A stretch of 10,507 bases of DNA, from positions 1 to 10,507 of the forward strand of contig CAMGSK010000041.1 of NCBI GenBank assembly GCA_946061795.1, read 5' to 3'. Position numbers and translations under genes: made by a program. Position 1 is the stretch's first letter; each line of letters begins with the position of its first letter. The stretch is from an uncultured Elusimicrobium sp. Lineage in GTDB: Bacteria; Elusimicrobiota; Elusimicrobia; Elusimicrobiales; Elusimicrobiaceae. Below the pieces are notes generated by a model. That model ran no database searches. It saw only the letters and a program-made list of their open reading frames with translations, and was not told the origin of the DNA. Positions 6,445 through 10,507 of the stretch are shown here, piece after piece.

Positions 6445-7005
6445 ATGATAAGAAACATTCCTCCGGCCACGGCTAAAACTTTATTGAAGGTCGGCCGATG
6501 GGGTTGTATTTTATACTTGGCGTGGTATTGGCTTCTGCCGGGGTCCCATTCGCCTTCATCCGCTCTATGTATGATAAGCGCCATCACATTTTTAGTATGG
6601 GCCGTTGTACCGGTTAGTTTTTCTCTATCAGGGCGGGTACCTCATCTGTTGACCTGGCTTTTTGTTATATTTTGTCTAAACAATGTGGATTTGCCCAGCT
6701 CGCTGACTGCGTATTCAGAAACATACAGATCATCGTGGGGAAGAGTGCGCAACGTGGAGAGCGGCGCAGTGATGCTCGGTTTTGTAGGATTATATCTTAA
6801 CGCATGCGCTCACGGCATTCCCTTTACACAAGCCCTGCGTCGTATGTGGAATAAGGAAAAACTACCGGAGAATAAGCAGCCGTCAGAAGAATTTTCTCCC
6901 CGCGACATTCCTTTAGGATTATCCATTCTGTTGCTTCTTCCCTTTCTCTTATTTTTAGCAGCGCTTTTATTACTCTGTTTTATTTCTCTTTGGACGGCAC
7001 CATAA
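6445..7005 (+). CDS. Unknown multi-pass membrane protein (ORF A), pyrH-frr cargo
   Basis: The 186-residue product is not recognised as any family. Hydrophobic segments at about 17-32, 38-60, 67-79, 106-122 and 156-183 suggest four or five membrane spans. A basic loop lies at 130-145 (LRRMWNKEKL). The ATG directly follows the pyrH TAA with no gap and no strong ribosome-binding site, so it is probably translated by coupling to pyrH. It is richer in A and T and uses more TTA and CTA codons than the flanking housekeeping genes, which fits later acquisition. Its stop is followed at once by a degenerate frr promoter and frr 5' end, so it appears to have filled an ancestral pyrH-A-frr arrangement. 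Confidence 0.7.
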   Translation: MIRNIPPATAKTLLKVGRWGCILYLAWYWLLPGSHSPSSALCMISAITFLVWAVVPVSFSLSGRVPHLLTWLFVIFCLNNVDLPSSLTAYSETYRSSWGRVRNVESGAVMLGFVGLYLNACAHGIPFTQALRRMWNKEKLPENKQPSEEFSPRDIPLGLSILLLLPFLLFLAALLLLCFISLWTAP

Positions 7006-7006
7006 G

Positions 7007-7086
7007 ATTGCTATAATAACAAACAGAGAACTCTATGGAAGGCATTAACGAATTTATCAGCAAAGGCAAAGCCGAAATAGCCGAGC
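7007..7086 (+). pseudogene. Degenerate copy of the frr promoter and 5' end (frr')
   Basis: Positions 7007-7019 are identical to 9252-9264 (ATTGCTATAATAA), including the extended -10 box TGC-TATAAT. From the ATG at 7035 the sequence follows frr codon by codon: MEGINEFISKGKAEIAEH against MEGINEFIAKGKNEMAVH in the intact gene. The ribosome-binding site is damaged (CAGAGAACTCT against CAGAGGAACCT). Similarity ends at the CATGG near 7086, where pyrH-like sequence begins in mid-codon. Reading on gives a 27-residue open frame ending at 7118. This cannot make a ribosome recycling factor. Confidence 0.85.
7012..7017 (+). promoter_or_regulatory. Duplicate frr -10 box, possible promoter for ORF B and ORF C
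   Basis: The TATAAT with a preceding TGC is intact in the frr' copy. It may still start transcription into the lipoprotein gene about 170 nt downstream. Activity is inferred only from sequence. Confidence 0.4.
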
Positions 7087-7183
7087 ATGGGAAACAAAAT
7101 GCCCGTCCAAGTTTTTAACCTGCAAAAAAGGCAGCATCAAATGCGCCGCGTGCGGGAAAGACATTAGCACGGAGATTTATTAA
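7087..7183 (+). pseudogene. Degenerate copy of the pyrH 3' end (pyrH')
   Basis: Positions 7087-7186 align with 6346-6447 at the end of pyrH and the ATG after it. Shared blocks include GCCCGTCCAAGT, GGCA.CATCAAA and the closing GATTTA.TAAATG. A net loss of 2 nt near 7124-7130 breaks the reading frame. The copy starts within pyrH codon 208 and is joined to frr' with no intervening DNA. Its last bases form the region before the ORF B start codon. There the change GGTG to GGAG gives a Shine-Dalgarno-like site 9 nt before the ATG. Confidence 0.88.
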
Positions 7184-7933
7184 ATGGGCAAATATTTTCT
7201 TTGGACCAGTCTCGCGTTAACGGCGGCCTGTACTTTTCCTTCACAGCCGGAGCAAAATGTTCCGCAGGCCGCGCAAATGCAAGCTGCCGGAGGTTTACTG
7301 ACGGAAAACTCCGGGAAATCAGACGAGCAGGCGGCCTCTGTGCTTTCTTCCGTTTTGCCGGATTCTCCTGCCGCACCCCAGGAGGAAACGCCCCGTCCGG
7401 ACGCCGCGCAACAGGTTTCCTGTGACGATCTTTCTCTTCCAGCGTCCTCGGAACCGAACATTTCCTGCCGACAAAACTCAGACGGATTTTGCGCCCATTT
7501 TGAAAACGGAAAAATGTTCTACTGCCAAACTGCAGACGGCGCACGCACCTATCAAAGCAATAAATGGGCCTCTTCGCTCACTTTTACGCACAGAGACGCA
7601 AAAGGCCGGCCGCTCATGCTGTATTATTACGCTTACGGCAAATTGGCCCGGACGGAAGAACACGACTACGCCGCAGGAGTCGTCACGCGGGTATGGTATG
7701 ACCCGGCACCAATCCGTCTTACGCGCACCGCGGCGGACGGACGGGTACTGGACAAATATTATTTCACTGAAGGAAAACCTTACGTACGCTATCCGGGCGG
7801 CAACGATATGGGCGAAATAAACGGGAAATGGCGGTTAGAAGGGAATCGTCTGCTGGCGGACGGCAAATTGCTTTATACGCTTTCCATCCTTCCGCAACCA
7901 AAATGGACAACGGGCTGGGAACTGATAAAATGA
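7184..7933 (+). CDS. Putative lipoprotein of unknown function (ORF B), pyrH-frr cargo
   Basis: The 249-residue product starts with a short signal peptide and a possible lipobox LTAAC, with Cys16 as the lipidated residue. Thr rather than Leu at -3 makes this less than canonical. Residues 20-75 are a flexible Ala/Gln/Ser/Pro linker, as often seen between a lipid anchor and a folded domain. Four more cysteines (80, 95, 103, 114) could form disulfides in the periplasm. The C-terminal part (120-249) is rich in Tyr, Gly and Trp (YYYAYGKL, KYYFTEGKPYVRYPGG), like beta-hairpin repeat proteins such as MORN. No family is identified. The ATG directly follows the TAA of the pyrH' remnant, with GGAG (7171-7174) as ribosome-binding site. 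It overlaps ORF C by 4 nt (ATGA). Confidence 0.7.
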   Translation: MGKYFLWTSLALTAACTFPSQPEQNVPQAAQMQAAGGLLTENSGKSDEQAASVLSSVLPDSPAAPQEETPRPDAAQQVSCDDLSLPASSEPNISCRQNSDGFCAHFENGKMFYCQTADGARTYQSNKWASSLTFTHRDAKGRPLMLYYYAYGKLARTEEHDYAAGVVTRVWYDPAPIRLTRTAADGRVLDKYYFTEGKPYVRYPGGNDMGEINGKWRLEGNRLLADGKLLYTLSILPQPKWTTGWELIK

Positions 7934-9261
7934 AAAAAAATACAAATTTATCCTTACTCTGGATTTTATTGCTCATTGCGGTGCTGGGCATGGCCGGACT
8001 TGTTTGGCGGACGGCCAAATTGCTGCAAAAACCTGCCGAATCCGACGGCAAAGACGATATTGTCGCAACAACAGCTGCGACGGAAGTTTCAGAACCGCCG
8101 GTTCCGACGTACGAAGGACCTCTTTCTGCCTCCGCTATAACGGAGACTGCGCAACCAGCGGTTCAGACAGATGAAGAACCTCTTTCTGCCTCCGCTATAA
8201 CGGAGACTGCGCAACCAGCGCTTCAGACAGATGAAGAACCTCTTTCTCAAGAAGAATTATATCGCCAAATCCGGCAAATTTTTCAAGAAAAACTGACAGA
8301 ACCCGAAGTCAGAAAATTATTGCTTTTTGTTCACATGCCACTTGCCGGGGAGGCGGTGGCTCGCACTCATATTCGTCAGGCGGACAATCTGCACCGGCTC
8401 TCCGTTTCTCTGCAAGAGGCGGAAGAACTGCTGACAAGAGCTTTTGAATTAAAACGAAAAAATATTCTTCTCACCGAACAAAAAAGGGAGCGAGAATACC
8501 AGGCTTGGAGAGAGACCCTGCCGCTTAACGTCAAAAATTTAGATTTTACGCAAAACGCATACGGGGCGCCTCTGCTGCGCAAAGAACCGGCGCTGTGTCC
8601 TTCAATGCGGCAGGAACGTTCTTCTTCTGCGGTTTGCCACACATTATTTTTTGAAGACGGCAGTTCCAGTTTCGTGGTTTTTCAAAGCGATTTCCTGCGC
8701 CGACGCGACGATTACTCCCCGAACGGAGAAATCTTGCAAAGTTTTGAATTTGATGCTCCTTCTGTCTTAATCTCGGAAAATGACGGTCAAGCCGCGCGCG
8801 TGGCCGCGTTTTACAACCGTCCTTCATTTCCCGACAAACGGATTGAGTTTGCCTCAGACGGCACCGTGACCCGCGCAACTTTGACGGATACAAAGAAACC
8901 CATGCAATATACGTATGAGTATAACGGCGACTATCTGACCTTCAGCGTGTATAACACGTCCCTGGATGATATGCTGCACGCGGGCACCGCTTACGAACAA
9001 TGGTTCTTTGAGCTGGCAAAGCTTCCGGAAGGTTCTCCGGCTTCCGCCGTGGTGCGCGAGGGAACCTACGAAAAAAATTATTCTTTTAAAGGGAACAAAC
9101 AAGCGCAACGGGAAACCGGCACTTGGGCGATGAATCCTCAAAAAGAAATCATCACGGACAAACGGCGGGTCTTCCCGTCGGCGGCTTCGTGGGGGACTCC
9201 GCCACACTATTGCCAGACATATCCGCACGACTGCCGGGAAAACACGCAAAAATTGCTATAA
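7930..9261 (+). CDS. Membrane-anchored protein of unknown function with a tandem repeat (ORF C)
   Basis: The start is placed at the ATG at 7930, which overlaps the ORF B stop as ATGA. This is typical of translational coupling, and the 443-residue product then begins MKK followed by a single hydrophobic segment at about 7-27. An earlier in-frame start at 7828 would run deep into ORF B and is unlikely. Residues 57-108 hold a tandem repeat of 20 residues (core EEPLSASAITETAQPA), probably an extended linker. Residues 108-200 look mainly helical and charged. Residues 200-443 look beta-rich, with FFEDGSS, YEYNGDYLTF and GTW, and four cysteines at 223, 236, 428 and 435. The layout suggests a periplasmic domain tethered to the inner membrane, perhaps acting with ORF B. 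No known family is recognised. The stop codon lies inside the -10 box of frr. Confidence 0.7.
   Translation: MKKNTNLSLLWILLLIAVLGMAGLVWRTAKLLQKPAESDGKDDIVATTAATEVSEPPVPTYEGPLSASAITETAQPAVQTDEEPLSASAITETAQPALQTDEEPLSQEELYRQIRQIFQEKLTEPEVRKLLLFVHMPLAGEAVARTHIRQADNLHRLSVSLQEAEELLTRAFELKRKNILLTEQKREREYQAWRETLPLNVKNLDFTQNAYGAPLLRKEPALCPSMRQERSSSAVCHTLFFEDGSSSFVVFQSDFLRRRDDYSPNGEILQSFEFDAPSVLISENDGQAARVAAFYNRPSFPDKRIEFASDGTVTRATLTDTKKPMQYTYEYNGDYLTFSVYNTSLDDMLHAGTAYEQWFFELAKLPEGSPASAVVREGTYEKNYSFKGNKQAQRETGTWAMNPQKEIITDKRRVFPSAASWGTPPHYCQTYPHDCRENTQKLL
8101..8247 (+). repeat. 60-bp tandem repeat inside ORF C
   Basis: The period is 60 bp, with about 2.4 copies. Positions 8117-8160 equal 8177-8220. 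A single G/C difference follows (8161 against 8221), then 8162-8187 equal 8222-8247. The first partial copy (8101-8116) is more diverged. The period is a multiple of three, so copy-number changes keep the frame. The near identity points to recent duplication. Confidence 0.95.
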
Positions 9262-9262
9262 T
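9255..9262 (+). promoter_or_regulatory. Extended -10 promoter of frr
   Basis: TGC (9254-9256) and TATAAT (9257-9262) form an extended -10 element 29 nt before the frr ATG. No strong -35 box is evident. The ORF C stop codon (TAA, 9259-9261) falls within the hexamer. The same element is copied at 7007-7019. Confidence 0.6.
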
Positions 9263-9291
9263 AAACTAAACTTCAACATACAGAGGAACCT

Positions 9292-9855
9292 ATGGAAGGC
9301 ATCAACGAATTTATTGCCAAAGGCAAAAACGAAATGGCCGTACACGTGGAAAAACTGCACAAAGATTTAGCCACCATTCGCACGGGCCGCGCCAGCACGC
9401 AGCTGTTGGAAAACATCCGCGTAGATTATTACGGCACGCCCACGCCGCTCAAACAAATGGCGATGATTAACGTGCTGGACGCGCGCACGCTGGAAATCCA
9501 GCCGTGGGACATGTCCGCCCTCAACGACATTGACAAAGCCCTGCAGAAAGCCGACCTGGGCGCCAGCCCGGTCAATGACGGCAAAGTCATCCGCATTACC
9601 TTGCCTTCCATGACCGAAGACCGCCGCAAAACGTTGGCAAAAAACATTGCCAAAATGAGCGAAGATTTCAAAGTGGCTGTGCGCAACACCCGCCGCGACG
9701 TACTGGAAAAAGTGAAGAAAGCCCAAAAAGCCGGCGAAGTGACCGAAGACGACCTCAAACGCTACGAGGCCGACGTGCAAAAAGCCACGGACGCCAACAT
9801 TGCGCAAATTGACAAACTGGTGGCCGCCAAAGAAGCGGAAATCATGAAAGTTTGA
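9292..9855 (+). CDS. frr: Ribosome recycling factor
   Basis: RRF acts with EF-G to split the post-termination ribosome so that its subunits can be reused. The 187-residue length matches the family (about 185). The N-terminal helix (MEGINEFIAKGKNEM) is followed by the conserved LATIRTGRAS (26-35) and VDYYGTPTPLKQMA (44-57), where domain II begins. PSMTEDRRKTLAK (105-117) and a long C-terminal helix with VRNTRRDVLEKVKK follow. AGAGGAA lies 3-9 nt before the ATG. It keeps its own promoter. It would normally lie directly after pyrH but is separated from it here by cargo genes. Confidence 0.97.
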   Translation: MEGINEFIAKGKNEMAVHVEKLHKDLATIRTGRASTQLLENIRVDYYGTPTPLKQMAMINVLDARTLEIQPWDMSALNDIDKALQKADLGASPVNDGKVIRITLPSMTEDRRKTLAKNIAKMSEDFKVAVRNTRRDVLEKVKKAQKAGEVTEDDLKRYEADVQKATDANIAQIDKLVAAKEAEIMKV

Positions 9856-9870
9856 ATTCTCATCCGACAA

Positions 9871-9910
9871 AACATCCCCGGTTTGCTTTGCAGCGTCCGG
9901 GGATGTTTTT
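9871..9910 (+). terminator. Bidirectional terminator between frr and the second pilin gene
   Basis: AACATCCCCGG (9871-9881) pairs perfectly with CCGGGGATGTT (9897-9907) around a 15-nt loop. TTTTT closes it on the plus strand. On the minus strand the stem ends GATGTTTTG, so it can also stop the convergent pilin transcript. The remaining stretch 9911-9955 is AT-rich and holds nothing recognisable. Confidence 0.88.
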
Positions 9911-9955
9911 ATATCATGTTTCAAATGCAAATCTTTCAAACGCTCTCAAAATATT

Positions 9956-10498
9956 TTAATTCATGCAATATATAGAATAACTTGCATATCCACTGGAAAT
10001 TCCACCACAAGAAGCAGAAGAATAACTTTTGCATATACTTAAAGCCTTCTCATAAGCTCCGTCCTTTGTATGAGGAACCACTGCACAACCTATTTTCCCA
10101 TTAGAAAATCCCGCACCAATTCGCCCGTTTCCTCCAATTTGGCTGCTCCCCGGGGCGTAAATTACGGCAAAATGTTTTAAATCTAAATGGGGAATCAGAA
10201 CATAATCTCCGACACGATACTGAGAGATACCAAGACTAACCCTTACCATATTTGGATATCCCGTCATATCCAAAATATCATCCATACTGTCAGGCGGAGT
10301 TCCGTTAGCCAGCTCATATTCCTCCATGGCCGTCTGCACTGCACGAACGACTGGAAACGCCCCTGCCATCCGGCTGCGCAAAACGGCTTTTTCATATTGC
10401 GGCAAAGCAATAGCCGACAATATGCCGATAATCAGCACCACCACCAAAAGCTCAATGAGCGTAAAGCCCTCTAAATTCCCCACAGAAACCCGTTTCAT
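9956..10498 (-). CDS. Type IV pilin-like protein, second copy
   Basis: This is a 180-residue prepilin related to the one at 2083-2592. The leader is longer (11 residues, MKRVSVGNLEG), with cleavage expected between Gly11 and Phe12. The helix FTLIELLVVVLIIGILSAIALPQYEKAVL follows, with Glu at mature position 5. Similarity to the first pilin continues in the globular part: both have an RVGDYV segment, then a [VI][LI]Y[SA]PG strand and a GAG turn. The end (GCAVVPHTKDGAYEKALSICKS and onwards) is longer and has four cysteines at 138, 156, 164 and 178. The start is the only ATG that gives a leader. Its upstream region is cut off by the window, apart from an AAGAAG directly before the ATG, so the ribosome-binding site and promoter cannot be judged. 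Confidence 0.88.
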   Translation of the reverse strand: MKRVSVGNLEGFTLIELLVVVLIIGILSAIALPQYEKAVLRSRMAGAFPVVRAVQTAMEEYELANGTPPDSMDDILDMTGYPNMVRVSLGISQYRVGDYVLIPHLDLKHFAVIYAPGSSQIGGNGRIGAGFSNGKIGCAVVPHTKDGAYEKALSICKSYSSASCGGISSGYASYSIYCMN

Positions 10499-10507
10499 CT
10501 TCTTGCC

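Noticed and set aside
7035..7118. 27-codon open frame beginning with the frr' start codon, considered as a small protein or leader peptide
   Set aside because: Its ribosome-binding site is damaged and the frame runs out of frr-like sequence into out-of-frame pyrH sequence. It is better explained as a recombination remnant, though a leader role cannot be excluded.
8101..8247. Short CRISPR-like repeat array
   Set aside because: The repeats are directly tandem without unique spacers and lie in frame within a coding region.

Overview
The window looks like a chromosomal piece of a Gram-negative bacterium, most likely in the Elusimicrobiota (Elusimicrobium-like, possibly gut-derived). This is an inference. 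It rests on several short genes for type IV pilin-like proteins with the same methylation motif, scattered singly between housekeeping genes, and on an outer-membrane-type repeat protein. Base composition is moderate, and the conserved genes favour Lys, Ala and Glu codons. No tRNA, rRNA, CRISPR array or insertion sequence was found.

Layout. Positions 1-1452: the tail of an upstream terminator, then asnS (asparaginyl-tRNA synthetase) with a good promoter and its own terminator. Positions 1490-2600 (minus strand): a pilin-like fragment with no N-terminal helix, a scar-like GC-rich stretch, a spare terminator hairpin, then a complete pilin gene with terminator and promoter. That promoter carries a 12-nt homopolymer between its presumed -35 and -10 boxes. 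Positions 2753-3448: a secreted surface-repeat protein with its own promoter and terminator. Positions 3451-5594: rpsB-tsf, with a structured rpsB leader, a hairpin between the genes and a strong terminator. Positions 5692-9910: pyrH and frr, normally close neighbours, here separated by about 2.8 kb of envelope-type accessory genes. Positions 9956-10498 (minus strand): a second complete pilin gene, convergent with frr and sharing a bidirectional terminator.

The most notable structure is between pyrH and frr. After pyrH comes a membrane-protein gene (ORF A), then a degenerate copy of the frr promoter and 5' end fused directly to a degenerate copy of the pyrH 3' end. Then come a lipoprotein-like gene (ORF B) and an anchored protein gene (ORF C), followed by the intact frr. 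ORF A and ORF B each begin at the TAA-ATG junction formed by a pyrH stop codon, one intact and one degenerate. The order pyrH-A-frr'/pyrH'-B-C-frr is what an illegitimate exchange between two pyrH-X-frr loci with different cargo would leave. Intact pyrH and frr share the 7-mer TGGAAAA exactly at the inferred crossover. This points to a variable cargo slot for envelope genes inside an otherwise conserved translation-linked cluster.

Functionally, asnS, rpsB, tsf and frr serve translation and pyrH serves pyrimidine nucleotide supply. The pilin genes, the repeat protein and the pyrH-frr cargo are all predicted to act at the cell envelope and are the variable part of the window.
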